From Streptomyces scopuliridis RB72 (lineage in GTDB: Bacteria > Actinomycetota > Actinomycetes > Streptomycetales > Streptomycetaceae): a stretch of DNA of 64,000 nt. Every line of letters starts with the position of its first letter. Positions within the stretch are counted from its first letter, which is position 1. Below are positions 42,731 to 51,705 of this stretch, piece by piece. Made by a program: the position numbers and the translations under genes. The stretch lies in NCBI RefSeq assembly GCF_000718095.1, contig NZ_JOEI01000007.1:1-64000 (forward strand), written 5' to 3'. The notes under the pieces were generated by a model. The model did not search any database. It worked only from the letters and a program-made list of their open reading frames with translations, and had not been told where the DNA came from.

Positions 42731-43903
42731 CTACGGCAGGTTCCTCGCCATCACGATCCGCTGGACCTGGTTCGTGCCCTCGTAGATCTGTGTGATCTTG
42801 GCGTCGCGCATCATCCGCTCGACCGGGTAGTCGCGTGTGTAGCCGTACCCGCCGAGGAGCTGCACCGCGTCCGTGGTGATCTCCATGGCCGCGTCGGAGG
42901 CGAAGCACTTGGCCGCCGCGCCGAAGAAGGTGAGGTCCTCCTTGGCGCTGCCCGCGGAGACGCGTTCCGACCTGGCGGCGGCGGAGTAGGTGAGCTGGCG
43001 GGCCGCCTCCAGTTTCATGGCCATGTCGGCCAGCATGAACTGCACGCCCTGGAAGTCGCCGATCGGCTTTCCGAACTGCTTGCGCTCCTGCACATAGCCC
43101 TTGGCGTAGTCGAGCGCGCCCTGCGCGATGCCGAGCGCCTGGGCCGCGATCGTGATGCGGGTGTGGTCCAGGGTCTTCATCGCGGTGGCGAAGCCCGTAC
43201 CCTCCTCGCCGATCAGCCGGTCCGCGGGGATCCGGACGTTGTCGAGGTAGACCTCGCGCGTCGGGGAGCCCTTGATGCCCAGCTTCTTCTCCGGGGCGCC
43301 GAAGGAGACGCCCTCGTCGCCCTTCTCGACCACGAACGCGCTGATGCCCTTGGTGCGCTTGTCCGGGTCGGTGACGGCCATGACCGTGTAGTACTCGGAG
43401 ACGCCCGCGTTGGTGATCCAGCGCTTCACGCCGTTGAGGACGTAGTGGTCGCCGTCCCGTACCGCCTTGGTCTTCATACCGCCCGCGTCGGAGCCCGCGT
43501 CCGGCTCGGAGAGGCAGTACGAGAACATCGCGTCGCCCTTGGCCAGCGGGCCCAGGTACGTCTTCTTCAGGTTCTCGGAGCCGGAGAGGATCACCGGCAG
43601 CGAGCCGAGCTTGTTCACGGCCGGGATCAGCGAGGAGGAGGCGCAGACGCGCGCGATCTCCTCGATGACGATCACGGTGGCGAGGGCATCGGCGCCGGCG
43701 CCGCCGTACTCCTCCGGGACATGGACCGCGTGCAGATCGGAGGCGACCAGCGCGTCCAGGGCCTCCTGCGGGAAGCGCGCCTCCTCGTCGACCGCCGCGG
43801 CGAACGGGGCGATCTTCGCCTCCGCGAGCGCGCGCACGGTGTCGCGGAGCATGTCGTGCTCTTCGGACGGGCGGTACAGGTCGAAATCAGCCGATCCGGC
43901 CAC
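42731..43903 (-). CDS. Acyl-CoA dehydrogenase
   Basis: A 390-residue FAD enzyme of fatty-acid or branched-chain acyl-CoA oxidation. It has YCLSEPDAGSDAGGMKTKAVRDGD (FAD/substrate loop), RWITNAGVSEYYTVMA, FGKPIGDFQGVQFMLADMAMKLEAAR and LGGYGYTRDYPVERMMRDAKITQIYEGTNQVQRIVMAR with the catalytic Glu in YEGT. Chain specificity is not readable. GTG 43903 has GGGGAG upstream. A dyad cluster at 43926-43943 in the promoter suggests control by a TetR-like repressor. Confidence 0.95.
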   Translation of the reverse strand: MAGSADFDLYRPSEEHDMLRDTVRALAEAKIAPFAAAVDEEARFPQEALDALVASDLHAVHVPEEYGGAGADALATVIVIEEIARVCASSSLIPAVNKLGSLPVILSGSENLKKTYLGPLAKGDAMFSYCLSEPDAGSDAGGMKTKAVRDGDHYVLNGVKRWITNAGVSEYYTVMAVTDPDKRTKGISAFVVEKGDEGVSFGAPEKKLGIKGSPTREVYLDNVRIPADRLIGEEGTGFATAMKTLDHTRITIAAQALGIAQGALDYAKGYVQERKQFGKPIGDFQGVQFMLADMAMKLEAARQLTYSAAARSERVSAGSAKEDLTFFGAAAKCFASDAAMEITTDAVQLLGGYGYTRDYPVERMMRDAKITQIYEGTNQVQRIVMARNLP

Positions 43904-43925
43904 GGTCTTTCACTCCCCAGGATGC

Positions 43926-43943
43926 TAACTACCGTTAAGTAAC
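43926..43943. promoter_or_regulatory. Interlocked TAAC/GTTA dyads upstream of acyl-CoA dehydrogenase
   Basis: TAAC-TACC-GTTA (43926-43937) shares its right arm with GTTA-AG-TAAC (43934-43943). It is AT-rich and lies 23-40 bases upstream of the GTG start at 43903, in the likely promoter. TetR-family repressors of acyl-CoA dehydrogenase genes bind sites of this kind, but no regulator gene is adjacent. Confidence 0.4.
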
Positions 43944-44086
43944 ACAATTTTAGGGGGCCGAGGCGCCGCAGGCATAGGTGAGTTTGCCGACAGCCACTCC
44001 GTACTGGAAGAAGTGCCCCTGCGGAGCCCCCGCTACGCGCGGCTATGCTCGGGCCCGCACCTGCCCGCATCCCCCTGGAGCACTCA

Positions 44087-45433
44087 ATGGCCCTCAAGAT
44101 CACCGTGATCGGCACCGGCTATCTCGGCGCCACGCATGCAGCGGCCATGGCGGAGCTGGGCTTCGAGGTCCTCGGCCTCGATGTGGTGCCCGAGAAGATC
44201 GAGATGCTCTCCGCGGGCCGGGTCCCGATGTACGAGCCCGGTCTCGAAGAGCTGCTGCGCAAACATGTCGCCGGGATCGAGGGATCGAGCGGGCGGCTGC
44301 GGTTCACCATGGACTGGGCGGAGATCGCGGAGTTCGGCGATGTGCACTTCGTGTGCGTGAACACCCCGCAGAAGCACGGCGAGTACGCCTGCGACATGTC
44401 GTACGTCGACTCCGCGGTCGAGAGCCTCGCCAAGCATCTGGGCAGGCCCGCGCTGGTCGTCGGCAAGTCGACGGTGCCCGTGGGCAGCGCGGAGCGGCTC
44501 GCGGCCCGCATCGTCGAGCTGGCGCCCGCGGGCGGCGAGGTGGAGCTGGCCTGGAACCCGGAGTTCCTGCGCGAGGGCTTCGCCGTACAGGACACGCTGC
44601 ACCCCGACCGGATCGTGGTGGGCGTACGCAGCGAGCACGCCGAGCGGGTGCTGCGCGAGGTGTACGCGACGCCGGTGGGCGAGGGGTCGCCGTTCGTGGT
44701 GACGGACTTCCCGACCGCCGAGCTGGTGAAGACCTCCGCGAACTCCTTCCTGGCCACGAAGATCTCGTTCATCAACGCGATGGCGGAGGTCTGCGAGGCG
44801 GCCGGCGGCGATGTGGTGAAGCTGGCGGAGGCGCTCGGCTACGACGAGCGGATCGGGAAGAAGTTCCTGCGCGCCGGGATCGGCTTCGGCGGCGGCTGTC
44901 TGCCGAAGGACATCCGGGCGTTCATGGCGCGGGCGGGCGAGCTGGGCGCGGACCAGGCGCTGACGTTCCTGCGCGAGGTGGACTCGATCAATATGCGGCG
45001 CCGCGGCCACATGGTGGAGCTGGCGCGCGAGGCCGTGGGCGGCGACTCGTCGTTCCTGGGCAAGCGCGTCGCGGTGCTCGGCGCGACCTTCAAGCCGGAC
45101 TCGGACGATGTACGGGACTCCCCCGCGCTCAATGTCGCGGGGCAGATCCATCTCCAGGGCGGCCAGGTGACGGTGTACGACCCCAAGGGCATGGAGAACG
45201 CCAAGCGGCTCTTCCCGACGCTGGGGTACGCGCCGTCCGCGCTGGACGCGGTGCGCGGCGCCGATGTCGTACTGCATCTGACGGAGTGGCGCGAGTTCCG
45301 TGAGCTGGACCCGGCGGCCCTGGGGGAGGCGGCGTCGCGGCGGCTGATCCTGGACGGGCGTAACGCGCTGGACCCGGCGCGGTGGCGCGCGGCGGGCTGG
45401 ACGTACCGCGCGATGGGGCGCCCGCGCGCCTAG
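44087..45433 (+). CDS. UDP-glucose 6-dehydrogenase
   Basis: A 448-residue NAD-dependent enzyme that oxidises UDP-glucose (or a related NDP-sugar) to the uronate. The NAD site is KITVIGTGYLGATHAAAMAEL, the catalytic Cys is in FGGGCLPKDIRAFMARA, and GKRVAVLGATFKPDSDDVRDSP marks the C-domain. ATG 44087 has GGAG 7 bases upstream. It can supply UDP-glucuronate for cell-wall or exopolymer glycans handled by the neighbouring envelope genes. The TAG stop lies inside a 30-bp CTAG-bounded palindrome. Confidence 0.95.
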   Translation: MALKITVIGTGYLGATHAAAMAELGFEVLGLDVVPEKIEMLSAGRVPMYEPGLEELLRKHVAGIEGSSGRLRFTMDWAEIAEFGDVHFVCVNTPQKHGEYACDMSYVDSAVESLAKHLGRPALVVGKSTVPVGSAERLAARIVELAPAGGEVELAWNPEFLREGFAVQDTLHPDRIVVGVRSEHAERVLREVYATPVGEGSPFVVTDFPTAELVKTSANSFLATKISFINAMAEVCEAAGGDVVKLAEALGYDERIGKKFLRAGIGFGGGCLPKDIRAFMARAGELGADQALTFLREVDSINMRRRGHMVELAREAVGGDSSFLGKRVAVLGATFKPDSDDVRDSPALNVAGQIHLQGGQVTVYDPKGMENAKRLFPTLGYAPSALDAVRGADVVLHLTEWREFRELDPAALGEAASRRLILDGRNALDPARWRAAGWTYRAMGRPRA

Positions 45434-45467
45434 GTCCTGTCCGGCCGGACAGGGCCTAGGTCCTGTC
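45430..45467. repeat. CTAG-bounded 30-bp palindrome plus extra half copy
   Basis: CTAGGTCCTGTCCGG (45430-45444) and CCGGACAGGGCCTAG (45445-45459) form a palindrome with one mismatch, which is a G-U pair in RNA. A further CTAGGTCCTGTC follows at 45456-45467, sharing the CTAG. The first CTAG supplies the TAG stop of the UDP-glucose dehydrogenase. It may work as a bidirectional terminator between convergent genes. Confidence 0.85.
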
Positions 45468-45478
45468 CAGTGGGACTG

Positions 45479-46567
45479 TCAGTACCTGACCGGGCTCGAC
45501 GCGAGCATCGGCGAGACCTCCGACGGCACCCCGTCCACGGTCGCTCCGGCGAAGGCGAGCATGGGGGCGAGGTCCCTGTTGATGTCCGCGGGGAAGTCGA
45601 GCGCGGGCTTCGAGACCTCGTCCAGCGCGTCCATGTGCTCCTGACCGAGCGTGACGTCCAGCGCGGCCAGATTCTCCCGGAACTGCTGCAGCCGGCGCGC
45701 GCCGATGATCGTGGAGGTCACCCCGGGACGGCCTCTCACCCAGGCGAGCGCCACCGTTGCCGGGGGCACGCCCAGGTCCGCGGCGACGGCGTTCACCGCC
45801 TCGATGACGTCGTAGTCCGCCTCACGGGGCCCGCCCACCAGGCCCGTACGTCTGGTGTCGACGGAGCCCGATCCGGCGTTCTCACGGGAGTACTTCCCCG
45901 AGAGGAATCCGCTCCTGAGCGGGGACCACGGCATCACGCCCATACCGCATTCCCGCGCCATGGGAATCAGCTCGCCCTCGGCCGTCCGTTCCAGCAGGGA
46001 GTATTCGAGCTGCATGGCGACCACCGGGGACCAGCCCCTGAAACGCGCGATGGTCTGGGCCTCGGCGGCTTTCCAGGCCGGAATGTCGGAGAAGCCGATA
46101 TAGCGAATCTTGCCCGCTGTCACGAGATCATCGAGGCAGCGCAGGGTCTCCTCGACCGGTACGGTGCGGTCCCAGTTGTGGAGCCAGTAGACATCGATGT
46201 AATCCGTTCGCAGCCGGCGCAGTGAATCCTCGCACTGGTCGACCATGGCCTTGCGGCCCGCGCCGCCTCCGTTCGGATCTCCCTCATGGAGATTGCAGAA
46301 GAACTTCGTACCGATGACCGTGCGGTCACGCCGCGTGCTCTTCTTCGCGAAGAAATCACCGATGATCTTCTCGGAATGGCCATTGGTATACATATTGGCC
46401 GTGTCGATGAAGTTTCCGCCGCGATCGAGATATTCGTTCATCATCGCCCCGGACTCGGCCTCGGTGGCGCCCCAGCCGTGGTCCTCGCCGAAGGTCATGG
46501 CCCCCAGACAGAAGGGGCTGACCCGCAGTCCCGAGCGGCCGAGCGTGACATAGGAATCGAGTGGCAT
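45479..46567 (-). CDS. Aldo/keto reductase
   Basis: A 362-residue NADPH-dependent oxidoreductase with the TIM-barrel AKR signature. The catalytic tetrad is visible in FIDTANMYTNGHSE (Asp, Tyr), VIGTKFF (Lys) and DVYWLHNWD (His). NADPH-binding text near the end reads TSTIIGARRLQQFRENLAAL. The substrate is unknown. ATG 46567 has GGGAG 6 bases upstream; the longer frame to 46603 runs into the CACGTG repeats of the promoter. Confidence 0.92.
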   Translation of the reverse strand: MPLDSYVTLGRSGLRVSPFCLGAMTFGEDHGWGATEAESGAMMNEYLDRGGNFIDTANMYTNGHSEKIIGDFFAKKSTRRDRTVIGTKFFCNLHEGDPNGGGAGRKAMVDQCEDSLRRLRTDYIDVYWLHNWDRTVPVEETLRCLDDLVTAGKIRYIGFSDIPAWKAAEAQTIARFRGWSPVVAMQLEYSLLERTAEGELIPMARECGMGVMPWSPLRSGFLSGKYSRENAGSGSVDTRRTGLVGGPREADYDVIEAVNAVAADLGVPPATVALAWVRGRPGVTSTIIGARRLQQFRENLAALDVTLGQEHMDALDEVSKPALDFPADINRDLAPMLAFAGATVDGVPSEVSPMLASSPVRY

Positions 46568-46584
46568 GTCTGCTCCCTGACGTC

Positions 46585-46614
46585 GCACGTGGCACGTGTG
46601 CACGTGGCACGTGC
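46585..46614. repeat. Two 15-bp direct repeats packed with CACGTG
   Basis: GCACGTGGCACGTGT (46585-46599) is followed by GCACGTGGCACGTGC (46600-46614). Together they give four palindromic CACGTG hexamers at 7-8 base spacing, with a further GCACGT nearby at 46620. They lie 18-47 bases upstream of the aldo/keto reductase start, where an operator would act. Confidence 0.85.
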
Positions 46615-46642
46615 AGATCGCACGTCACGGGTCGCGCCGCCC

Positions 46643-46674
46643 GGTGCCTCCCGCTCCCGCGAGCGGGAGGCACC
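46643..46674 (-). terminator. Terminator of the purK-purE-dipeptidase operon
   Basis: GGTGCCTCCCGCTC (46643-46656) pairs perfectly with GAGCGGGAGGCACC (46661-46674) around CCGC: a 14-bp stem 89 bases after the dipeptidase stop. Confidence 0.8.
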
Positions 46675-46762
46675 CCGGCGCTACTCGCTGCTACCCCTTC
46701 AGCCAACCACCAGGGCGCCGTCCTCGCGCGCTCGGGCCGGAAGGCACGGGCGTCAGCCGTCG

Positions 46763-47971
46763 TCAGCCGTCCAGTTCCTCGATCGTCGCCAGCGACGGAC
46801 CCCGCTCGTCCCGCAGGTCCCGCGCCACGTCCTCCGCCGCACGCAGCACCCGTACCGCGTTCTGCCACGTCAGCTTCGCCAGGTCCTCGGTGGACCACTT
46901 ACGGGCGAGCAGTTCCGCGATCAGGTTCGGGTAGCCCGCGACGTCGTCCAGGCCGGCCGGGGTGAAGGCCGTGCCGTCGAAGTCGCCGCCGATGCCGATG
47001 TGGTCGATACCGGCGGTCTCCCGCATATGGTCCAGATGGTCCGCGACCGTCGCCGCCGTGGCGTTCGGGCGCGGGTGGGACGCCTCGAAGGCCTGGTGGA
47101 TCTCCATCGCGCGCGTGGTGGTGTCCAGATGGTGCAGACCGTGGGCCCGCATGTTCTCGTCCGCCGCCTGCGTCCAGGCCACCGCCGCGGGGAGGATGAA
47201 CTTCGGTACGAACGTGGCCATTGCCACGCCGCCGTTCGCGGGCAGCTTCTCCAGCACGTCGTCCGGGATATTGCGCGGGTGGTCGCAGATCGCCCGTGCC
47301 GACGAGTGCGAGAAGATCACCGGCGCCCCGGTCGCGGCGAGCGCGTCACGCATCGTCGTGGCGGCCACATGCGAGAGGTCGACCAGCATGCCCGTGCGGT
47401 TCATCTCGCGGACCACCTCGCGGCCGAAGGCCGAGAGCCCGCCCACGCCCGGGACGTCCGTCGCCGAGTCCGCCCAGGCGAGATTGTCGTTATGGGTGAG
47501 CGTCATATAGCGGACACCCAGGGTATGGAGGGCCCGCAGCGTGGCGAGGGAGTTGTTGATGGAGTGGCCGCCCTCGGCGCCCATCAGGGAGGCGATCCTG
47601 CCGTGCCGCCGCGCGGTCTCCATGTCGTCCGCCGTCAGGGCGCGGGACAGATCGCCGGGGTAGCGGGCCAGCAGCCGGCCGACCACGTCGATCTGCTCCA
47701 GCGTCGCGCTGACCGCGTCGTCACCGGCCATGTCGGACCGTACGTACACGGACCAGAACTGCCCGCCGACGCCGCCTCGCCGCAGCCGGGGGATGTCCGT
47801 GTGCAGCTTGCCCGACAGATCGCCGGCGATGTCGAGCCGGTCCAGGTCGTAGCGCACATGCTCGCGCAGCGCCCAGGGCAGGTCGTTGTGTCCGTCGACC
47901 ACCGGGAAGTCGGCCAGCAGGGCACGGGCCTCGTCGAGGTAGGGCGTGGAGTCCATGGCCGTGTCCGTCAC
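46763..47971 (-). CDS. Membrane-dipeptidase-like (M19) dipeptidase
   Basis: A 402-residue zinc dipeptidase of the renal dipeptidase family. Metal residues appear in [14 protein letters not shown] (HxD), [14 protein letters not shown] (Glu), [11 protein letters not shown] (His) and [18 protein letters not shown] (His), and [11 protein letters not shown] closes the barrel. It cleaves dipeptides, possibly with D-amino acids. The start is GTG 47971, overlapping the purE stop by 4 bases (GTGA), so it is translationally coupled to purE although it has no purine role. There is no signal peptide, so it is cytosolic. Confidence 0.92.
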   Translation of the reverse strand: MTDTAMDSTPYLDEARALLADFPVVDGHNDLPWALREHVRYDLDRLDIAGDLSGKLHTDIPRLRRGGVGGQFWSVYVRSDMAGDDAVSATLEQIDVVGRLLARYPGDLSRALTADDMETARRHGRIASLMGAEGGHSINNSLATLRALHTLGVRYMTLTHNDNLAWADSATDVPGVGGLSAFGREVVREMNRTGMLVDLSHVAATTMRDALAATGAPVIFSHSSARAICDHPRNIPDDVLEKLPANGGVAMATFVPKFILPAAVAWTQAADENMRAHGLHHLDTTTRAMEIHQAFEASHPRPNATAATVADHLDHMRETAGIDHIGIGGDFDGTAFTPAGLDDVAGYPNLIAELLARKWSTEDLAKLTWQNAVRVLRAAEDVARDLRDERGPSLATIEELDG

Positions 47972-48543
47972 TTTCCGAATCCGAAGTGGTCCGCGCCTTC
48001 GGCTTTCGCGCGCAGCCGCTTGCCCTTCGCCGTCGCCTGGTCGTTCAGCTCCTGCTGGAACTCCCGCATCCTGCCCTGGAGTTCGGGGTCGTGGGCGGCG
48101 AGGATACGGGCGGCCAGCAGCCCCGCGTTACGGGCGCCGCCGACCGAGACCGTGGCGACCGGCACACCGGCGGGCATCTGGACGATGGACAGCAGCGAGT
48201 CCATGCCGTCGAGGTACTTCAGCGGTACGGGGACGCCGATCACCGGCAGCGGGGTCACCGAGGCGAGCATGCCCGGCAGATGCGCCGCGCCGCCCGCGCC
48301 CGCGATGACCGCCTTGAGTCCGCGCCCGGCGGCCTCCTCGCCGTACGCGATCATCTCGCGCGGCATGCGGTGCGCGGAGAGGACATCCACCTCGTAAGGG
48401 ATCTCGAACTCGTGGAGGGCCTTCGCGGCGGCCTCCATGACGGGCCAGTCGGAGTCCGAGCCCATGACGACGCCGACCAGGGGTGTGGCGCGCGCGTCAG
48501 CGCCCGATGAGGGGCGGTGGCCGGGTGACGGGTGGGCTTTCAT
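47968..48543 (-). CDS. purE: N5-carboxyaminoimidazole ribonucleotide mutase
   Basis: A 191-residue purine enzyme converting N5-CAIR to CAIR. Class I PurE text: [34 protein letters not shown] with the catalytic His, [18 protein letters not shown] and [27 protein letters not shown]. It has a 22-residue N-terminal extension and a basic C-tail. ATG 48543 overlaps purK by 4 bases (ATGA). It is the middle gene of purK-purE-dipeptidase. Confidence 0.96.
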   Translation of the reverse strand: MKAHPSPGHRPSSGADARATPLVGVVMGSDSDWPVMEAAAKALHEFEIPYEVDVLSAHRMPREMIAYGEEAAGRGLKAVIAGAGGAAHLPGMLASVTPLPVIGVPVPLKYLDGMDSLLSIVQMPAGVPVATVSVGGARNAGLLAARILAAHDPELQGRMREFQQELNDQATAKGKRLRAKAEGADHFGFGK

Positions 48544-49679
48544 TCGGTGATCGTTCCTCGGAGGTAGCCGGCGGCATGGCGGGCGCGCTCCAGCACGTCG
48601 TCCAGGTCGTCGCCGTAGGTGTTGACATGCCCCACCTTGCGGCCGGGTTTCACGTCCTTGCCATACATATGGATCTTCAGCTGCGGGTCCCGCGCCATAC
48701 AGTGCAGATAGGCCGCATACATATCGGGATAGTCGCCGCCCAGCACATTGCACATAACTGTCCAGGGCGCACGCGGGCGCGGGTCGCCGAGCGGCAGATC
48801 GAGTACGGCGCGCACATGGTTGGCGAACTGCGAGGTGATCGCGCCGTCCTGGGTCCAGTGCCCGGAGTTGTGCGGGCGCATCGCCAGCTCGTTGACAAGA
48901 ATCCTGCCGTCGCGGGTTTCGAAGAGCTCCACCGCGAGATGGCCCACGACCCCCAGTTCGGCGGCTATCCGCAGGGCGAGCAGCTGGGCCTCGCCCGCCA
49001 GCTCGTCCGGCAGTCCGGGCGCGGGGGCGATGACGGTGTCGCAGACGCCGTCGACCTGCCGGGACTCGACCACGGGGTACGCGACGGCCTGGCCGTGCGG
49101 GGAGCGGACGATGTTCGCGGCGAGCTCGCGTACGAAGTCGACCTTCTCCTCGGCCAGTACGGGGACCCCGGCCCGGAAGGGCTCCTCCGCCTCTTCCTCG
49201 GACCGTACGACCCAGACGCCCTTGCCGTCGTAGCCGCCGCGCACCGTCTTGAGGATGACCGGGAAGCCGCCGACCTCGGTCGCGAAGGCCGCGACATCGG
49301 CCGGTCCTGTGACGACGCGGTGGCGCGGGCAGGGCGCGCCCAGCTCGGTCAGCCTGGCGCGCATCACGCCCTTGTCCTGCGCGTGCACCAGCGCGTCCGG
49401 GCCCGGCCTGACGGGGATTCCGTCCGCCTCCAGGGCACGCAGATGTTCGATCGGAACATGCTCGTGATCGAACGTGATCACATCGCAGCCGCGCGCGAAG
49501 TCACGCAGCGTGTCCAGGTCGCGGTAGTCGCCGACGACGACATCGTTCACCACCTGGGCCGCCGAGTCCTGCGGGGTGTCACTGAGGAGCTTGAATCTGA
49601 GGCCGAGGGGGATGCCCGCCTCGTGGGTCATACGGGCGAGCTGACCGCCGCCGACCATGCCGACTACCGGGAACGTCAC
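48540..49679 (-). CDS. purK: N5-carboxyaminoimidazole ribonucleotide synthase
   Basis: A 379-residue ATP-grasp enzyme making N5-CAIR from AIR, bicarbonate and ATP. Segments: [62 protein letters not shown] and [24 protein letters not shown]. The start is GTG 49679; TACCCT six bases upstream suggests a leaderless message, and the frame back to 49889 has no family support. It is divergent from the GtrA gene. Confidence 0.95.
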   Translation of the reverse strand: MTFPVVGMVGGGQLARMTHEAGIPLGLRFKLLSDTPQDSAAQVVNDVVVGDYRDLDTLRDFARGCDVITFDHEHVPIEHLRALEADGIPVRPGPDALVHAQDKGVMRARLTELGAPCPRHRVVTGPADVAAFATEVGGFPVILKTVRGGYDGKGVWVVRSEEEAEEPFRAGVPVLAEEKVDFVRELAANIVRSPHGQAVAYPVVESRQVDGVCDTVIAPAPGLPDELAGEAQLLALRIAAELGVVGHLAVELFETRDGRILVNELAMRPHNSGHWTQDGAITSQFANHVRAVLDLPLGDPRPRAPWTVMCNVLGGDYPDMYAAYLHCMARDPQLKIHMYGKDVKPGRKVGHVNTYGDDLDDVLERARHAAGYLRGTITE

Positions 49680-49685
49680 GCCCCC

Positions 49686-49691
49686 AGGGTA
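49686..49691 (-). promoter_or_regulatory. TACCCT -10 upstream of purK
   Basis: On the minus strand TACCCT is followed by GGGGGC and then the GTG start, the same spacing as at 13086 and 27315. The transcript would begin at the start codon. Confidence 0.5.
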
Positions 49692-49870
49692 TCCGCCGCC
49701 CGATGGGCCCGGCCCCCGCGTACGGGCGCGGCCCCGGCCCGTACGGGCGTCCCCCGTACGGCCGCCACCCACCGTGACCGAGGGTGACGTACGGTCGCCC
49801 AGGCGGCGGAAGGGGCCGCTGGTTAGCATGGTTCGGAACTGACACCGACCGGACGGGGCTGAACGGGCAT

Positions 49871-50380
49871 ATGAGCGAACGGGGCGCACTCCGCGTGCGA
49901 CTGGACCGGCTCGTCCGCGAGGTGGTCAAGTTCGGCGCGGTGGGCGGCGCGGGGCTGCTGGTCAACCTGCTGGTCTTCAATCTCGTACGGCACACCACCA
50001 CGCTCCCCGTGGTGCGGGCCAGCATCCTGGCCACCGTCGTCGCGATCGCCTTCAACTACGTGGGCTTCCGCTACTTCACCTACCGGGACCGGGACAAGAG
50101 CCGCCGCACGAAGGAGCTGACGCTCTTCCTGCTGTTCAGCGTGGTCGGTCTGGTCATCGAGAACGGGGTGCTCTACGCGGCGACGTACGGCTTCGGCTGG
50201 GACAGCCCGCTCCAGAGCAATGTCTTCAAGTTCCTCGGCATCGGGGTCGCGACGCTCTTCCGCTTCTGGTCGTACCGCACCTGGGTGTTCCGCGCCCAGC
50301 CCGCGGCGGCGGGCGTGGACCTGCCGGACGAATCGTTCCTGGAACGGGAGCCCCCGCGCCCCGACCGCGTCCGCGGCTGA
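49871..50380 (+). CDS. GtrA-family membrane protein
   Basis: A 169-residue protein with four membrane helices: VVKFGAVGGAGLLVNLLVFN, ASILATVVAIAFNYVGFRY, LTLFLLFSVVGLVIENGVLY and VFKFLGIGVATLFRFWSYRTW. GtrA proteins are thought to flip polyprenyl-phosphate-linked sugars or to assist surface glycosylation, so it fits the cell-wall glycan theme of the region. ATG 49871 follows a run without a strong ribosome site; the frame back to 49784 is basic and unlikely. Confidence 0.88.
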   Translation: MSERGALRVRLDRLVREVVKFGAVGGAGLLVNLLVFNLVRHTTTLPVVRASILATVVAIAFNYVGFRYFTYRDRDKSRRTKELTLFLLFSVVGLVIENGVLYAATYGFGWDSPLQSNVFKFLGIGVATLFRFWSYRTWVFRAQPAAAGVDLPDESFLEREPPRPDRVRG

Positions 50381-50424
50381 CAGGCCATGCCCCCCGGAAA
50401 GCCACGCCCCCCGGTCGCCCGCAG

Positions 50425-51699
50425 TCAGCGGACCGGCCGCTCCGGGGACTTCGGTGCCTTGCGGTTACGGGCCTCCCGGCTGAGGAAGAGCGCGAAGACC
50501 GGCGGCTGCTGCTGGAGCAGCTCCAGCCGGCCACCGTCCGCCTCCGCCAGGTCGCGGGCCACGGCCAGGCCGATCCCGGTGGAGTTGCGGCCGCTGATGG
50601 TGCGCTCGAAGATCCGCGCCCCGAGGTCGGCCGGGACACCGGGGCCCTCGTCGGTCACCTCGATGACGGCCTGGTTACCGGTGACGCGGGTGCGCAGGGC
50701 GACCGTACCGCCGCCGTGCATGAGTGAGTTCTCGATCAGCGCGGCCAGCACCTGGGCGACCGCGCCCGGGGTGCCGACGGCCCGCATCCCCTGCCGACCC
50801 GAGCAGACGATGGCCCGCCCGGCACTGCGGTAGGCCGGACGCCACTCCTCGATCTGCTGTTTGACGACCTCGTCGAGATCGAAGGCGACGGCGGAGCCGG
50901 TACGCGGGTCGCGCGCGTTGGTGAGCAGTCGCTCCACCACATCGGTCAGCCGCTCGACCTGCGTCAGCGCGACCATCGCCTCCTCCTTCACCGACTCCAG
51001 GTCGTCGGTGGCGGAGATCTCCTCCAGCCGCATGGACAGGGCGGTCAGCGGCGTACGGAGCTGATGCGAGGCGTCCGCGGCGAGCCGCCGCTCGGCGGTG
51101 AGCATCCGGGCGATGCGCTCGGCGCTGGAGTCGAGGACATCCGCGACCCGGTCCAGCTCGGGCACCCCGTACCGCTTGTGCCGGGGGCGCGGGTCGCCGG
51201 AGCCGAGGCGCTCCGCGGTCTCCGCGAGATCGGTGAGCGGGGAGGCCAGCTTGTTGGCCTGGCGTACGGCGAGCAGCACGGCGGCGATGACCGCGAGCAG
51301 TGCCACCGCGCCGATGATCAGGAGGGTGCGGCCGACCTCACGGGTCACGGAGGAGCGTGCCTCCTCGACGATGACGGTCTCGCCCTCCTCGCCCGTCGCC
51401 TTGCCCCGGATGACGCTGCCGGTCGGCCGCTCGCCGATCTGGACGACGGGCCGGCCCGGGATCTCGATCCGGGCGTACCGCGTCTGGTCGATCTGCTCGG
51501 ACAGCACCTTGGCGGTGATGTTGTCACCGCCGAGGAGGCGGCTGTCGACGATGCTCACCAGCCGTACCGCCTCGGAGTCCACGCTCTCCTGGGCGCTGCT
51601 GCTGATCGTCCGGGTCTCGACGATGACGAGCGAGACCCCGAAGACGGCGATGACGACCAGCACCACGGCGAGCGTGGAGTTGATCAGACGACGGCGCAA
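50425..51699 (-). CDS. Sensor histidine kinase
   Basis: A 424-residue membrane kinase. Helix 1 (about 7-27), an extracellular sensor of about 95 residues, helix 2 (about 124-145) and HAMP (about 146-198) precede the dimerisation domain with phospho-acceptor His212 in ADASHQLRTPLTAL. The ATPase domain (about 300-410) has VLAALIENSLMHGGG (N box), VTDEGPGVPADL and GRNSTGIGLAVARDLAEADGG. The signal is unknown. It is 6 bases downstream of its response regulator, so the two form an operon. Confidence 0.93.
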   Translation of the reverse strand: MRRRLINSTLAVVLVVIAVFGVSLVIVETRTISSSAQESVDSEAVRLVSIVDSRLLGGDNITAKVLSEQIDQTRYARIEIPGRPVVQIGERPTGSVIRGKATGEEGETVIVEEARSSVTREVGRTLLIIGAVALLAVIAAVLLAVRQANKLASPLTDLAETAERLGSGDPRPRHKRYGVPELDRVADVLDSSAERIARMLTAERRLAADASHQLRTPLTALSMRLEEISATDDLESVKEEAMVALTQVERLTDVVERLLTNARDPRTGSAVAFDLDEVVKQQIEEWRPAYRSAGRAIVCSGRQGMRAVGTPGAVAQVLAALIENSLMHGGGTVALRTRVTGNQAVIEVTDEGPGVPADLGARIFERTISGRNSTGIGLAVARDLAEADGGRLELLQQQPPVFALFLSREARNRKAPKSPERPVR

Positions 51700-51705
51700 G
51701 GTGGC

